Notes: generated by a model not told the origin, from the sequence alone. A stretch of DNA of 64,000 bases from Halorussus pelagicus (GCF_004087835.1 NZ_CP035119.1:1178001-1242000); one strand, 5' to 3'. Positions 1 to 10,377 are shown, counted from the stretch's first letter. Program-made: numbers and translations.

Positions 1-699
1 TTTGGTCGGGGAGGGACCGCCGACGAGGATGCCGTCTAACTCGCCGCGCTTGGGGACCATCAGGTCGTTAGCCATCTCGGCGACCTCTTGGTAGAAGTTG
101 TCGATGGCTTCGAGTCGCAGGCGAGCGAACCGTTGGGCGGACTGACCACCTTTGCGCTGTTTGCCCGGCACCAGCGAGGAAGCGGACTTGACGGGTTCGA
201 CGCGCTTGCCCTTCAGCCACCCGACGTTGGCCTCGCGCCGGTCTAAGACGATGAGACCGTACAGCCCCTTGTCCGCGAGCATGCCCTCAAGGGGTTCGGT
301 GAGGAACGCCGAGTCGCAGTGGTAGCGGAACGACTGGACGGGGTCCGGCGGATTTTCGAGGACCTTCGTGACCATGTCGGTCCGGCCGCCGCCGCTGTCT
401 ATCGCGCCGCTGAAGATGACGATGCCGTTGTCCGGCGGGAACACGTCGTAGTAGCGCAGGCGGTCCTTGATGGACGTGAGCGCGTCTTGGACGTTCGTCC
501 GGGTCTGCTTGGACTTGATGTTGCTCGCCTCGCTGTGCTCTTGGGTGACGTGCGCGACCACGTCGCTAATCTGCTTGTCCGGCGGGATGTAGATGGTGAC
601 GAGCTGAGTCCCGGAGCCCTCGTAGTCTTTGAGGTCCTCGATGACCTTCTGGAACTCGTACTTTTTCCTGTCGGACTGCTCGCCTTCCTGCTCGCTCAT
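1..699 (-). CDS. prf1: Peptide chain release factor aRF1, N-terminal 233 residues (partial)
   Basis: Archaeal class-1 release factor, which reads all three stop codons in the ribosomal A site and triggers peptide release. The visible part carries the NIKS stop-recognition motif (residues 60-63), the YxCxxxF motif (126-132) and the catalytic GGQ loop (184-186) inside KGGQSAQRFARLR. The ATG is at 697-699 on the minus strand with a TTACTTAC-like TATA element about 30 bases upstream. The 3' part, roughly the last 180 residues of a ~415-residue family, lies outside the window. It is divergent from the MinD-like gene. The motifs leave little doubt. Confidence 0.97.
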   Translation of the reverse strand, partial: MSEQEGEQSDRKKYEFQKVIEDLKDYEGSGTQLVTIYIPPDKQISDVVAHVTQEHSEASNIKSKQTRTNVQDALTSIKDRLRYYDVFPPDNGIVIFSGAIDSGGGRTDMVTKVLENPPDPVQSFRYHCDSAFLTEPLEGMLADKGLYGLIVLDRREANVGWLKGKRVEPVKSASSLVPGKQRKGGQSAQRFARLRLEAIDNFYQEVAEMANDLMVPKRGELDGILVGGPSPTK

Positions 700-910
700 T
701 ACTACGTTCTAGCCCCTCCGAAGGGTAAGTAACCTTTGACCTCGCGTCTAAGCCGATAGTGTCTGCGAGCGAGGCGTCGTCTCCGAATCGTTCCCTGTCA
801 ATTTCGGGGGACAAGTTCGTACGATTCATCTGCGATTATTCTCGCGTTCGGAACCGACGCGCTCACAGTCACCCCAAACACCCAAATATGTCGCCTCCGA
901 CGGACTAACT

Positions 911-916
911 TTATAT
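911..916 (+). promoter_or_regulatory. TATA-like box for the MinD4-like gene
   Basis: TTATAT lies 34 bases before the ATG at 950, the usual distance for a haloarchaeal promoter with a very short leader. Inferred from sequence and spacing only. Confidence 0.5.
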
Positions 917-949
917 GCGTGTCATGGTTCGATTGGGACAACGAGTATC

Positions 950-2743
950 ATGTCCGACACGGTTTACGCGATAGCGAGCGGCAAAGGAGGTGTCGGGAAG
1001 ACGACGACTGCGATCAACCTCGGGGCGATGCTGGCCGACCGGGGCAACTCCGTCGTCGTCGTGGACACCGACCTCGGGATGGCGAACCTCGCGGACTTCC
1101 TCGATTTCGAGATCGAGACGCCGACGCTCCACGAGGTGCTGGCGGGCGAGGCCGATGTCGAGGAGGCCGTCTACCGAGCGCCCGGCGACATCGACGTGCT
1201 ACCGAGCGCGACCGACATCGAGGCGTTCGTCAAGTCCGACCCCGCGAACTTGCAGGGCGTCGTGGAATCGCTCCGCGAGACGTACGACTACATCCTGCTC
1301 GACACGGGCGCTGGCGTCAGCTTCGACACGCTCGTTCCGCTGGCGCTCGCGGACGGCGTCCTCCTCGTGGCGACCCCCGACGTGGCTTCGGTCCGGGATA
1401 CCGCCAAGACCGGCGAACTCGCCGAGCGCGTCGAGAGCGAGGTCCGCGGCGCGGTCCTGACCCAGCGAAGTAGCGACATTCTGAACGCCGACGACGTGGA
1501 GGAAACCCTCGGCGCGGAAGTCCTGGGCGTCGTCCCGCAGGACGAGGCGGTTCCGATGGGTATCGACGCCGGGCGACCGCTCGCCGCGTTCGCCCCCAAC
1601 GCGCCCGCCGGGCAGGCCTACCGCGACCTCGCGGCGATCCTCATCGGCGAAGCCGACCCCGACCCCGAACTCGAAGCGGTCGCCGACGGGGAGACCGACG
1701 AAGGAGTCGGTCCCGCCGACGGCCGCGGCGCTACCGACGAAGACGCCGACGAGAACGCTGGCAGCGCCACCGACCCGACGGAGAGCGATGCATTCGACAT
1801 GGCGTCGGCGGGCAACGCGGTATCGACGGATAGCGCGACAGCGGACGGCGCATCCTCGTCGGACGCCGAGTCGTCTGCGAGCGAGGCGGTAGAGACCAAC
1901 GCCGACGACCCGCTCAGTGCCGACGCCGCCCAGAACGTCCGGCGGGCGCTCGGCGACGAGTCCGGCGACGCTGACGCGCTGTTCGGCGGCCAGTCAACCG
2001 ACGAAGAGACGGAAGCGAGTTCCGAGAGCGCCGCCGCAGAATCGGCGGACACCGACGAAACCGACGAGACCGGCGGCGACTCGGCGGACGCCAGCGAGGC
2101 ACGGAGCGTGGACGACCTGATAAGCGAACACATCAGCGACGAGCGCCTCGGTGAGGCCTCCGACGGCGACGACCGGTTAGCCGGGATGGGTGACGATTTC
2201 GCAGGCGATAGCTCCGACGACCCGCTCGCTGGCGACGAGGAAAATGACCCCCTCGCTGGCGACGAGCAAGACGACCCCCTCGCTGGCGGCGTGAGCGGCG
2301 ACTCGCCGGACGGCGACGCGAGCATCCCGTTCGGGAACGACGACCCTCTCGGCGCCGGAGACAGCCGAGAGAACGACGTTACCGGGGAGGACAGTGACGA
2401 GCCGAGCGAGCGAAGCGACTCCGAGGCAGTTCCCTTCGAGGACCGCGGCGGTTCGGCGAAGGGCGACCGAGCGCAGTCGGGGAGGTCCGCGGACGGCGAC
2501 TCCGAAGTCGGTGAGTCTTCAACCGACGGGTCCGCGGACGGTGACTCCCTCGATAGCGACGCTCCGATTGGCGACACCGAGGAGACACAGGACGACCGTG
2601 ACGAGACTGCGCGCGAGACGCTCGCGGACGAGGCGCGGGCCGACCCCGAACTAGACGAAATTCCGGCATCCGACAGTTCGGAGGACGACGACTCCGAGGA
2701 GAGCGGCGGCGTGCTGGGCCGCATCGGGTCGCTGTTCAAGTGA
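950..2743 (+). CDS. minD4: MinD/ParA-family ATPase with long acidic tail (MinD4-like)
   Basis: 597 residues. Residues 1-245 form a MinD/ParA ATPase with a deviant Walker A motif (KGGVGKTT, residues 12-19) and a DTDLGMANL switch. Residues ~250-597 are a disordered, very acidic S/T/D/E/A-rich tail with a threefold D-P-L-A-G repeat (about nt 2215-2288). The extreme C-terminus (GVLGRIGSLFK) could be an amphipathic membrane-targeting helix. In Haloferax volcanii the MinD4 paralogue, which also has a long C-terminal extension, oscillates between the poles and positions archaella and chemoreceptor arrays. The assignment to MinD4 rather than another MinD paralogue rests on this architecture. No ATPase partner such as MinE is nearby. 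Confidence 0.85.
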   Translation: MSDTVYAIASGKGGVGKTTTAINLGAMLADRGNSVVVVDTDLGMANLADFLDFEIETPTLHEVLAGEADVEEAVYRAPGDIDVLPSATDIEAFVKSDPANLQGVVESLRETYDYILLDTGAGVSFDTLVPLALADGVLLVATPDVASVRDTAKTGELAERVESEVRGAVLTQRSSDILNADDVEETLGAEVLGVVPQDEAVPMGIDAGRPLAAFAPNAPAGQAYRDLAAILIGEADPDPELEAVADGETDEGVGPADGRGATDEDADENAGSATDPTESDAFDMASAGNAVSTDSATADGASSSDAESSASEAVETNADDPLSADAAQNVRRALGDESGDADALFGGQSTDEETEASSESAAAESADTDETDETGGDSADASEARSVDDLISEHISDERLGEASDGDDRLAGMGDDFAGDSSDDPLAGDEENDPLAGDEQDDPLAGGVSGDSPDGDASIPFGNDDPLGAGDSRENDVTGEDSDEPSERSDSEAVPFEDRGGSAKGDRAQSGRSADGDSEVGESSTDGSADGDSLDSDAPIGDTEETQDDRDETARETLADEARADPELDEIPASDSSEDDDSEESGGVLGRIGSLFK

Positions 2744-2785
2744 CGGCGCGAACCAATAAGGGGCTTCGCGGCGGAACGTATCAGT

Positions 2786-2920
2786 ATGGCAGAGCGTACC
2801 GCGGTGCCGTTCTGGTGGATCGTGGTTTTCGTGATACTGACGCTCGGAGTCGCCGCGGGAGCGATTCTATTCGTCGGCGGAGAGTTGGTCGGGTCGGTTG
2901 GCGTCCTGCTCCCGGTGTGA
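2786..2920 (+). CDS. 44-residue single-pass membrane protein
   Basis: A short open frame with ATG at 2786 and TGA at 2918-2920, ending one base before the convergent argS stop. It begins MAERTAVPFWW and has one hydrophobic helix (about residues 9-31, WWIVVFVILTLGV core) followed by a second weakly hydrophobic stretch. It follows the MinD4-like gene by 42 bases on the same strand, so co-transcription is possible. I do not recognise a family. The clean fit between flanking genes and the conserved membrane-protein character support it as real, but a chance ORF cannot be excluded. Confidence 0.6.
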   Translation: MAERTAVPFWWIVVFVILTLGVAAGAILFVGGELVGSVGVLLPV

Positions 2921-4696
2921 CTACATCGACCGCGGCGCGGCGACGCCCAGCACTTGCAGGGCGTTGCCGACCGCGTGTTTCGACGCCGCGACGAGCGCGA
3001 GGCGAGCGTCGCGCAGGTCGTCGTCCACGTCGTTGGCCAGCACGGGGCACTCCCGGTAGAAGGTGTTGAACGTCTCGGCTATTTCGCGGGTGTAGGTCGC
3101 AACGACGTGGGGTTCGAGGTCTTCGGCGGCCTCCTCGATGACCGCAGGGAAGCGCGCGATGACTTCCAGCAGTTCGCGCTCGGCCGCCGTCTCCAGCAGG
3201 GAGGCGTCGAAGCCCTCCGCGACCGGGTCCGAGGAGACGGGGTCGATGCCCGCCTCTTCGAGAATCCCGCAACAGCGCGCGTGGACGTACTGGACGTAGG
3301 GTGCGCTCTGGGCCTCAAAGTCGAGCGCGCGGTCCCACTCGAAGGTGATTGCCTTCGTCGGTTGCTTGGAAACGATGTCGTACCGGACCGCGCCGATGCC
3401 GACCTGCTCGGCGATGCGCTCTACGTCCTCCTCGGTGAGGTCGTCGTCGCGGATGCGGTCGTCGAGTCGGGTCTCGACCTCTTCGCGGGCGCGGTCGATG
3501 GCCTCGTCAAGCAGGTCGTCCAAGTCGATGCCGGTGCCTGCGCGAGTGGACATCTTCCCCTCGGGGAGGTTGACGTAGGAGTAGATAACCTGCCGCAACT
3601 GGTCGGTGTCGTTGCCGAGCAGGTCGAGCGTGGCGTTCATCTGGCGGGCCTGTAGCTTGTGGTCCTCGCCGAGGACGGTGACGGCGCGGTCGTAGTTGTC
3701 GAACTTCCACTCGTGGTGCGCGAGGTCGCGGGTCGCGTACAGTGTGGTGTCGTCCGACCGGAGGAACACGAAGTTCTTCTCGATGTCGAACTCCGCCAAG
3801 TCGAGTTGCCACGCCTCGTCCTCGTAGACGGCCTCGTCGAGTTCCTTCAGGCGCTCGACCACGTCGTCGGCCGACCCGTCGCGGAGGAACCGGGTCTCCT
3901 TGACGAACTCGTCGAACTCGGCGGGCAGGCGGTCGAGACTCTCGCGCATCCCGCCGAGGACGGTGTCCACGACGTTCTGCACGCGCTTGTAGGTCTCCTC
4001 GTCGCCCGCTTCGAGACCCTGCATGATGGCCTGAATCTCGTCTTCGGCCTCCTCGACCTCGTCGGGGTCGCCGTTTTCGAGGAAGTCGTTGCCCTTGCGG
4101 TAGTAGCGCACGAGGTCGTAGTCGTCCTTGTCACGCTCGGGGTCGGCGTCGAGGTCCGCCTCGTCGAAGGTCTCGTAGGCCCATGTAAAGACGGCCATCT
4201 GACGGCCCGCGTCGTTGACGTAGTAGTGGCGGTCCACGTCGTGGCCCGCGAACGAGAGGACCCGCGCCACCGCGTCGCCGACGATGGGGTTGCGCGCCCG
4301 GCCGACGTGGACCGGGCCGGTCGGGTTCGCGGACGTGTGTTCGACCACGACTTCCTCGCCGGTCGGTTCGAGGTGGCCGAAGTCCGCCTGCTGGGCCTCC
4401 TCGGCGGTGCCCTCGTAGTAGGCGTCGCTCGGCGCGAAGTTGACGTAGGGACCCTGCGGCGTCGCGGCGGCGATGAGGTCGTACTCGCTCGCGTCGATTT
4501 CGTCGGCGATCTGGCCCGCGACCTGCGGCGGGGGCGCGCCGACCTCGCCCGCGAGTCGGAACGCCGCGCTGGAAGCCAACACAGCGTTGACGCCCTCCGG
4601 CGGGTCCTCGACGCCGAGGTCGTCGGTCGGGAGGTCGAGCGCTTCGAGCGCGGAGACGAGCGCGTCCTCCACGTCGTCCCGGAACTGGAGATACAT
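2921..4696 (-). CDS. argS: Arginyl-tRNA synthetase
   Basis: Class I aminoacyl-tRNA synthetase that charges tRNA-Arg in the cytoplasm. 591 residues, full length for the family. The HIGH-type signature appears as HVGR (130-133) after [10 protein letters not shown], and the KMSKS loop appears as KMSTR (381-385). The C-terminal DALR-type anticodon-binding domain ends with [12 protein letters not shown]. The ATG at 4696 sits 27 bases downstream of a TATA-like element on the minus strand, so a leaderless transcript is likely. It converges on the 44-residue membrane protein gene. Confidence 0.97.
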   Translation of the reverse strand: MYLQFRDDVEDALVSALEALDLPTDDLGVEDPPEGVNAVLASSAAFRLAGEVGAPPPQVAGQIADEIDASEYDLIAAATPQGPYVNFAPSDAYYEGTAEEAQQADFGHLEPTGEEVVVEHTSANPTGPVHVGRARNPIVGDAVARVLSFAGHDVDRHYYVNDAGRQMAVFTWAYETFDEADLDADPERDKDDYDLVRYYRKGNDFLENGDPDEVEEAEDEIQAIMQGLEAGDEETYKRVQNVVDTVLGGMRESLDRLPAEFDEFVKETRFLRDGSADDVVERLKELDEAVYEDEAWQLDLAEFDIEKNFVFLRSDDTTLYATRDLAHHEWKFDNYDRAVTVLGEDHKLQARQMNATLDLLGNDTDQLRQVIYSYVNLPEGKMSTRAGTGIDLDDLLDEAIDRAREEVETRLDDRIRDDDLTEEDVERIAEQVGIGAVRYDIVSKQPTKAITFEWDRALDFEAQSAPYVQYVHARCCGILEEAGIDPVSSDPVAEGFDASLLETAAERELLEVIARFPAVIEEAAEDLEPHVVATYTREIAETFNTFYRECPVLANDVDDDLRDARLALVAASKHAVGNALQVLGVAAPRSM

Positions 4697-4722
4697 GTTA
4701 CCCGATGATTTTCGACCGGCGG

Positions 4723-4728
4723 ATAAAT
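4723..4728 (-). promoter_or_regulatory. TATA-like box for argS
   Basis: On the minus strand the sequence reads ATTTAT, 27-32 bases before the argS ATG. Spacing fits a leaderless haloarchaeal promoter. Confidence 0.45.
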
Positions 4729-4830
4729 GGGTTTCTGAAGCGTGTGAGTCCGTCCGCGAGACCGTCGGTTCGGTCGCGTCTCTCCGGGCGCGAGGACTGC
4801 GTGCGAAAAAATGAAACCGCGTTCGAACAA

Positions 4831-6393
4831 TCAGTCGGCGTCCGAGCCGAACACGCGCGGCATCCTGACCGTGGTATGTTCCGAGAGACCGTACGCCGCG
4901 GCTCCGAGGAGAACGACGCCCACCGCGAGGAGCGGGAGCGGCGAGATATTGTATCCGCTTGCGAGGAACAGCAACGTCGCAACGGTCCCACAGAGGACGG
5001 CATACGGAATCTGGGTGTTGACGTGGTCAACGTGGTCCGCTCCGGCGAACATCGACGACAGCACCGTCGTGTCGCTGATGGGCGAACAGTGGTCGCCGAA
5101 CAGCGACCCCGTGAGAATGGCACCGACTGCGCCCGGAAGCGGTGCGCCGAGGTTGAACGCCAGCGGCACGGCAACGGGGAACATGATTCCCATCGTTCCC
5201 CACGAGGTGCCGATGCTGAACGAGATGACGGCCGCCGCGAGGAAGACGACCGCGGGGAGCAGTTCGGCGGTGATGACGCCCTCGGAGACGGAGACGACGT
5301 AGGGACCGACGCCGAGCGCTTCGCTGACCGACCCGATGGTCCACGCCAGCGAGAGAATGGCGACCGGGAACATCACCATCTTGAATCCCTCGAAGATGGA
5401 GTCGCTGATGTCGTCGAGTCCGACGCGCGCGTGCCCGACGAGAATCGCCAGTAGCAGGCCGCAGGCCGAGAAGACGCCCCAGAGGATGGCGTCGGCCGTC
5501 GCGGCGTCCTTCAGCGCTTCGACCGGGCCGACGCCCGGCCATCCGCCGGAAGTGAGCAGTCCGAGACCCGTGACGGCCACGAGCGCAACGATGGGGGCCG
5601 CGAAGTACCACCAGCGCGAATCGACGTGGTCGGGCGTGACGATATCCTCCTCGCGGGTCTCCAACAGCGGGTCCGCGTCGTCGCGGAGGACCTTTCCCGT
5701 CTCCTTCGCGCGGGTCTCCGCGCGCTTCATCGGCCCGAAGTTCCATCCGGTGATGACGACGATGAAGACGAGGACGACCGCGAGGAGACTGTAGAAGCGG
5801 AACGGGATGCTCTGGAGGAACACCACGAACGCGCTCTGGTCGATGCCGAGCGCCGTGAACTGCTCCCGGATGAGACCGACCTCGAAGCCGACCCACGTCG
5901 AGACGACGGCGACGCTAACGACGGGCGAGGTGGTCGAGTCGAGGAGATAGGCGAGTTTCTCTCGACTGATGTCGAACTGGTCGGTGATGGGGCGCATCAC
6001 TGACCCGGTTATCATCGTACTCGCGTAAGAGTCAACGAAGATGAGCATCCCGAGGATGCTCGTCCCGAGTTCGGCCTGTCGGCGCGTCCGAATCCGCGAG
6101 ATGATGCGCTCGGCGAGGGCTTTCATCCCTCCCGAGAGGAAGATCATCCCGAGCATCGCTCCCGAGAGGAACGTGAACAACAAGAGTTTGCTGTTGAACG
6201 ACGCCGTGATGTTATCGATAACCAACTGGAGGGAGTGGGCCGCACCGGTGACCGGATTCCAACCCACCAAGATGGTCGCACCTATCCAAATCCCAGCAAA
6301 CAGTGAGAGCAACACCTGTCTGCTCACCAGCGTCAGCACGATAGCGAACAGCGCTGGAAGCAGACTGATCATGCCGTACGTTTCTGATGCCAT
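4831..6393 (-). CDS. nhaC: NhaC-family Na+/H+ antiporter
   Basis: 520-residue polytopic membrane protein with about 11-12 hydrophobic helices, typical of the NhaC antiporter family (exchange of external H+ for internal Na+, or related organic-ion exchange). Recognisable stretches include the N-terminal [36 protein letters not shown] and [19 protein letters not shown], the family's discontinuous-helix motif. A TATA-like GTTTAA lies about 30 bases upstream of the ATG on the minus strand. Substrate is inferred from family; related proteins can exchange malate/lactate or amino acids. Confidence 0.87.
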   Translation of the reverse strand: MASETYGMISLLPALFAIVLTLVSRQVLLSLFAGIWIGATILVGWNPVTGAAHSLQLVIDNITASFNSKLLLFTFLSGAMLGMIFLSGGMKALAERIISRIRTRRQAELGTSILGMLIFVDSYASTMITGSVMRPITDQFDISREKLAYLLDSTTSPVVSVAVVSTWVGFEVGLIREQFTALGIDQSAFVVFLQSIPFRFYSLLAVVLVFIVVITGWNFGPMKRAETRAKETGKVLRDDADPLLETREEDIVTPDHVDSRWWYFAAPIVALVAVTGLGLLTSGGWPGVGPVEALKDAATADAILWGVFSACGLLLAILVGHARVGLDDISDSIFEGFKMVMFPVAILSLAWTIGSVSEALGVGPYVVSVSEGVITAELLPAVVFLAAAVISFSIGTSWGTMGIMFPVAVPLAFNLGAPLPGAVGAILTGSLFGDHCSPISDTTVLSSMFAGADHVDHVNTQIPYAVLCGTVATLLFLASGYNISPLPLLAVGVVLLGAAAYGLSEHTTVRMPRVFGSDAD

Positions 6394-6603
6394 TACGCTC
6401 GAAGCGTTTCCTAGGGCGGTGGGTTAAACCTTGTTCAATTATCCTGCCTAAAACAGCGTTATTGCCCTCAATTTTCACACGTTTCTCAACATCCGGTTGC
6501 TTCGAGGGGCGTCGAAAGACGCGCGACTCGGGAGCGAGGAAACGTGAGCAACGAGGGCGACGGAGGAAAGAACGTTTTACCGTTGGACTACATCCTACCC
6601 ACA

Positions 6604-7581
6604 ATGAGCGAATCGGACGGACCGAAACAGGTGGACTCGCCGGAGTACCACCACGAGAACCACACCGCCGCCCAGACTTGCGGATGGACCGCCAACGCCC
6701 TGCGAGGAGAGGGCAAGTGTTACAAGAACATCTTCTACGGCATCGAGTCTCACCGCTGTATCCAGATGACGCCCGTGGTCAAGTGCAACGAGCGCTGTGT
6801 CTTCTGCTGGCGCGACCACGCGGGCCACGCCTACGAACTCGGCGACGTAGAGTGGGACGACCCCGAAGCGGTCGTCGATGCCAGCATCGAACTCCAGAAG
6901 AAACTCCTCTCGGGGTTCGGCGGCAACGACGAGGTGCCCCGCGAGCGCTTCGAAGAAAGCATGGAACCGCGCCACGTCGCCATCAGCCTCGACGGCGAAC
7001 CGACGCTCTACCCCTATCTCCCGGAACTCATCGAGGCGTTCCACGACCGCGACATCACGACGTTCCTCGTGAGCAACGGCACCCGGCCCGACATCCTCAG
7101 GGAATGCGACCCGACGCAACTCTACGTCAGCGTGGACGCCCCCGAGCGCCACACCTTCGACGAGGTCGTGAAGGCGATGGAAGACGACGCGTGGGAGAAG
7201 TTGGTCGAGACGATGGACGTGCTGGCGGAGAAAGACGAGACTCGGACCGTCCTCCGAACCACGCTGGTCGGCGGTGAGAACGTCCATCATCCCGACTGGT
7301 ACGCCGGATTCTACCAGCGCGCGGACCCCGACTTCGTGGAGTTGAAATCCTACATGCACGTCGGCGAGTCGCGCGACCGGGTGGCCCGCGAGTCGATGCT
7401 CGACCACGAGGATGTCGTCGAGTTTACCGAGCGGATTCAGGAACACATGCCCGACCACGAGTATCTGAAGGACGTGCCGGTCTCGCGCGTGGCGTTACTG
7501 TCGAAAACCGACGATACGTGGGTGCCGAAGTTGAAGAAAGACAGCGAGTTCTGGGCGCGGGATGCCGTGAGTGGGGAGTAA
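6604..7581 (+). CDS. taw1: 4-demethylwyosine synthase TYW1/Taw1 (radical SAM)
   Basis: Builds the tricyclic imidazopurine ring of wyosine on m1G37 of tRNA-Phe from pyruvate and SAM. 325 residues from ATG 6604. The radical-SAM cysteines are C61, C65 and C68 in CNERCVFC; additional N-terminal cysteines (C26, C39, C52) fit the second Fe-S cluster of this family. [13 protein letters not shown] and [12 protein letters not shown] are family landmarks. An in-frame upstream start at 6544 would add 20 residues, but the ATG at 6604 is better placed behind a TTTTACC TATA-like element near 6573. Taw2, which acts later in this pathway, is at 43.5-44.5 kb. Confidence 0.93.
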   Translation: MSESDGPKQVDSPEYHHENHTAAQTCGWTANALRGEGKCYKNIFYGIESHRCIQMTPVVKCNERCVFCWRDHAGHAYELGDVEWDDPEAVVDASIELQKKLLSGFGGNDEVPRERFEESMEPRHVAISLDGEPTLYPYLPELIEAFHDRDITTFLVSNGTRPDILRECDPTQLYVSVDAPERHTFDEVVKAMEDDAWEKLVETMDVLAEKDETRTVLRTTLVGGENVHHPDWYAGFYQRADPDFVELKSYMHVGESRDRVARESMLDHEDVVEFTERIQEHMPDHEYLKDVPVSRVALLSKTDDTWVPKLKKDSEFWARDAVSGE

Positions 7582-7582
7582 A

Positions 7583-7801
7583 TCAAACCCGCTCTAACTT
7601 GTCTTCGGTCTCCTCACTCTCGACGTTTCCCGTATTCTTTGTCTCAGTCGGGTCAAAGAGCAACACCTCGGCCTCACCCTCGTCGGCGACCGGGCGGTGT
7701 TCGACCCCTGCCGGAATGACTCCGGAAGAAACAGGTACGAGAAGTCCAAAGCTCCAAACCGAATCGAGGTTCGTCGTTCCGGTCCCGGCACACCATTCCA
7801 T
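7583..7801 (-). pseudogene. Truncated cupin-domain gene (3' remnant)
   Basis: On the minus strand the last ~45 codons read like the end of a small cupin: [19 protein letters not shown] followed by [12 protein letters not shown], a typical cupin second motif and tail. Upstream of this (7700-7801, starting MEWCAGTG) there is no first cupin motif (the HxH-containing part), and the next gene's promoter follows. It therefore looks like the 3' third of a cupin gene left after deletion, convergent with taw1 (stop codons two bases apart). The longer open frame to 8107 is antisense to ribK and is not real. Confidence 0.55.
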
Positions 7802-7859
7802 TTCTGAGAACCGTACCGCATCCGTTATCCTTAAACCGAGCGCGGCCCGAGTGTCGAGT

Positions 7860-8567
7860 ATGTCAACCACACGGCCGCGTGCAGTCGGGTACGACGAACT
7901 CGCGGCACTCAAACTCCTCGCGCTCGACGGCGGGTTGGAGGGCGAGGTGAAGGTCTCTTGCTCGGGTCTCTCGGACCGACTCGACGCCTCGAACCAGACC
8001 GCCTCGCGGCGACTCCAGCGGCTAGACGACGCCGGACTCGTTGAGCGCGAGATGGTCAGCGACGGCCAGTGGGTCACCATCACCGAGGACGGCGAGTGGT
8101 CGCTCAAGCGCGAGTACGAGGACTACCGTCGCATCTTCGAGATGCCCGCTGGCGTCGATTTGACGGGGACCGTCACCAGCGGAATGGGCGAAGGACGCCA
8201 CTACATCTCCCTGCCCGGATACATGGAGCAGTTCGAGGACCGACTGGGGTACGAACCGTTCCTCGGCACGCTGAACGTCGAGTTGACCGACGAGAGCCTG
8301 CGCGCGCGGTCGGCGATGGAGGCGCTGGACCCCGTACCCATAGACGGGTGGGAGGACGACGACCGGACCTACGGTCCTGCGGTGTGTTACCCCGCGGTGG
8401 TCGAGACCCAAGACGGGGAGGTGTACGAGGAGGCTCACACCATCGCGCCCGAGCGCACCCACCACGACGACGACCAGTTGGAAATCATCGCGCCCATCAA
8501 ACTCCGCGAAGAACTGGGACTAGAGGACGGCGACCACGTAACCGTTCACATCGAGGAGAACCCATGA
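7860..8567 (+). CDS. ribK: CTP-dependent riboflavin kinase with N-terminal HTH
   Basis: Archaeal RibK phosphorylates riboflavin to FMN using CTP. 235 residues: a winged-helix domain (about 10-85, with [25 protein letters not shown]) and the DUF120 kinase domain (about 100-232, with [15 protein letters not shown] and [14 protein letters not shown]). The HTH fusion is typical of the RbkR type, which also regulates riboflavin genes. The ATG at 7860 follows a TTAAAC TATA-like box near 7830. The stop codon overlaps the ribB start (ATGA). Confidence 0.95.
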   Translation: MSTTRPRAVGYDELAALKLLALDGGLEGEVKVSCSGLSDRLDASNQTASRRLQRLDDAGLVEREMVSDGQWVTITEDGEWSLKREYEDYRRIFEMPAGVDLTGTVTSGMGEGRHYISLPGYMEQFEDRLGYEPFLGTLNVELTDESLRARSAMEALDPVPIDGWEDDDRTYGPAVCYPAVVETQDGEVYEEAHTIAPERTHHDDDQLEIIAPIKLREELGLEDGDHVTVHIEENP

Positions 8568-9262
8568 GTCAGGCCGCCGCAGGCGTCAAGGCCGCTGTCG
8601 AGGCGTTCCGCGAGGGGTCGCCGGTCCTCGTTCACGACGCCGCCGACCGCGAGGGCGAGACCGACCTGATTTACCCCGCGGGCGCGGTCACGCCCGAGGA
8701 CGTGTCGCGGATGCGCAACGACGCCGGGGGTCTCATCTGCGTCGCGCTCTCGGACGAAGTGGCCACTGCTTTCGACCTGCCGTTCTTGGAGGAGACGCTG
8801 GACCACCCCGCGAGCGCGGCCCACGAGTTGGGCTACGACGAGCGCTCGTCGTTCTCGCTCCCGGTGAACCATCGGGACACCTACACCGGCATCACCGACG
8901 AGGACCGCACGACGACGATTACCGAACTGGCCGCGGCCGCTAGCGAGGTGCAAAGCACCTCGAATGCGAGCGGTGAAACCGCGAGCGCCCCCACCGAGAT
9001 CGACTTCGCCGCGGAGTTTCGCGCGCCGGGCCACATCCACCTGCTCCGGGCCGCCCCGGACCTGCTGGCCGACCGCGAGGGTCACACCGAGTTGGGAATC
9101 GCGCTGGCCGCGGCCGCCGGGCGGGAACCCGCAGTCGTCGTCTGCGAGATGCTTGATGACGAGACCGGCGAGGCGCTCGCGCCCGAGGACGCGAAGGCCT
9201 ACGCCGAGCGCCACGGACTCGCGTACGTGGAAGGCTCGGAAGTCGTGGAGTACGTCGAGTAA
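8564..9262 (+). CDS. ribB: 3,4-dihydroxy-2-butanone-4-phosphate synthase
   Basis: Makes the four-carbon precursor of riboflavin from ribulose 5-phosphate. 232 residues, a stand-alone RibB. Seen: [12 protein letters not shown] near the N-terminus (acidic metal-binding residues), [29 protein letters not shown] and [10 protein letters not shown]. It overlaps ribK by four bases, so the two are translationally coupled, and RibK may control the pair. A ~20-residue low-complexity insert ([13 protein letters not shown]) precedes the GHIHLL motif and is common in haloarchaeal versions. Confidence 0.94.
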   Translation: MSQAAAGVKAAVEAFREGSPVLVHDAADREGETDLIYPAGAVTPEDVSRMRNDAGGLICVALSDEVATAFDLPFLEETLDHPASAAHELGYDERSSFSLPVNHRDTYTGITDEDRTTTITELAAAASEVQSTSNASGETASAPTEIDFAAEFRAPGHIHLLRAAPDLLADREGHTELGIALAAAAGREPAVVVCEMLDDETGEALAPEDAKAYAERHGLAYVEGSEVVEYVE

Positions 9263-9409
9263 GTCGGGCCGCGCTCGTCGCGCAAGCAGACGACGGCGAG
9301 GCTCACAACGATTTTGCGGCAATGCGTTCCGGAAGATGCCGGGGATTTCGGTCATCGTCCGTGACGAACCGTGAACACTCTTAACGGAGGCGTCCGTTCG
9401 TCCGCACGT

Positions 9410-10345
9410 ATGAGCTTCGACGAGATGGACGTGGACACGATCTGGATGGACGGCGAGTTCGTCGATTGGGACGAGGCGCAGATCCACGTCCTCACGCACG
9501 GCCTGCACTACGGGAGCGGCGTGTTCGAGGGCGTTCGGTGTTACGACACCGAGAACGGACCGGCACTCTTCCGCTGGGAAGAGCACTTGGAGCGACTGTA
9601 CGACTCCTGCAAGCCCTACGACCTCGAAATCGACCACGACCCGGAGGAACTGACCGAGGCGACCGAGACGCTCATCCGCGAGCAGGACTTGGCGTCCTGC
9701 TACGTCCGACCCATCGCGTTCTACGGCTACGAGAGCCTCGGCGTGAGTCCGGGCGACTGCCCGACCAAGACCGCCATCGCGGCGTGGCCGTGGGGCGCGT
9801 ATCTCGGCGACGACGCGCTGGAAAACGGCGTCGAGGTCATGATTTCGTCGTGGCGCAAGCACGCCTCCAGCCAGATTCCGACCAACGCAAAGACGACCGG
9901 CCTGTACGTCAACAGCATGCTCGCGGGCGAAGAGGCCCGCCGGAACGGCTTCGCGGAGGCCATCGTCCTGAACAAGGAGGGCAACGTCGCGGAGGGTCCC
10001 GGCGAGAACCTGTTCATGGTCAAGGACGGCGAACTCTACACGCCCGGTCTCGCCGAGAGCATCCTCGACGGCATCACCCGCGACTCGGTGATTACGCTGG
10101 CCGAGGAGATGGGCTACGAGGTCCACGACGAAGCGACTATCTCGCGGGGCGAACTCAACACCGCCGACGAACTGTTCTTCACCGGGTCGGCCGCGGAGGT
10201 CACGCCCATCCGGCAGGTGGACAACGTGGAAATCGGCGAGGGTGGCCGCGGTCCCGTCACCGAGGAGATTCAGTCGCGCTTTTTCGATATCGTGAACCGC
10301 CGGACCGACGACTACGAAGAGTGGTTCGAGTACGTCGAAGAGTAG
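9410..10345 (+). CDS. ilvE: Branched-chain amino acid aminotransferase
   Basis: PLP-dependent class IV aminotransferase for Leu/Ile/Val. 311 residues from ATG 9410. The Schiff-base lysine is K161 (TNAKTTGLYVNS); HGLHYGSGVFEGVR at 30-43 and EGPGENLFMV near 200 are family signatures. A possible TATA-like TCTTAACG lies about 32 bases upstream. An earlier in-frame start at 9371 would only add 13 unconserved residues. Single-gene unit between ribB and a convergent DUF502 gene. Confidence 0.95.
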   Translation: MSFDEMDVDTIWMDGEFVDWDEAQIHVLTHGLHYGSGVFEGVRCYDTENGPALFRWEEHLERLYDSCKPYDLEIDHDPEELTEATETLIREQDLASCYVRPIAFYGYESLGVSPGDCPTKTAIAAWPWGAYLGDDALENGVEVMISSWRKHASSQIPTNAKTTGLYVNSMLAGEEARRNGFAEAIVLNKEGNVAEGPGENLFMVKDGELYTPGLAESILDGITRDSVITLAEEMGYEVHDEATISRGELNTADELFFTGSAAEVTPIRQVDNVEIGEGGRGPVTEEIQSRFFDIVNRRTDDYEEWFEYVEE

Positions 10346-10377
10346 CGCGCGAGCGGGTTTCGGCCGGATAACGCCGC

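Noticed and set aside
2394-2739. Arginine-rich frames over the MinD4 tail
   Set aside because: Other-frame readings of the acidic repeat-rich tail; no independent features.
3659-4708. 349-codon plus-strand open frame over argS
   Set aside because: Antisense of a certain ArgRS; valine/arginine-rich shadow produced by high GC at third positions.
7518-7859. N-terminal extension of the ribK frame back to 7518
   Set aside because: It would overlap taw1 and lacks family similarity; the TATA-like box near 7830 fits ATG 7860.
7583-8107. 174-codon minus-strand frame reaching into ribK
   Set aside because: Only the first part (7583-7801) resembles a cupin; the rest is antisense of ribK.
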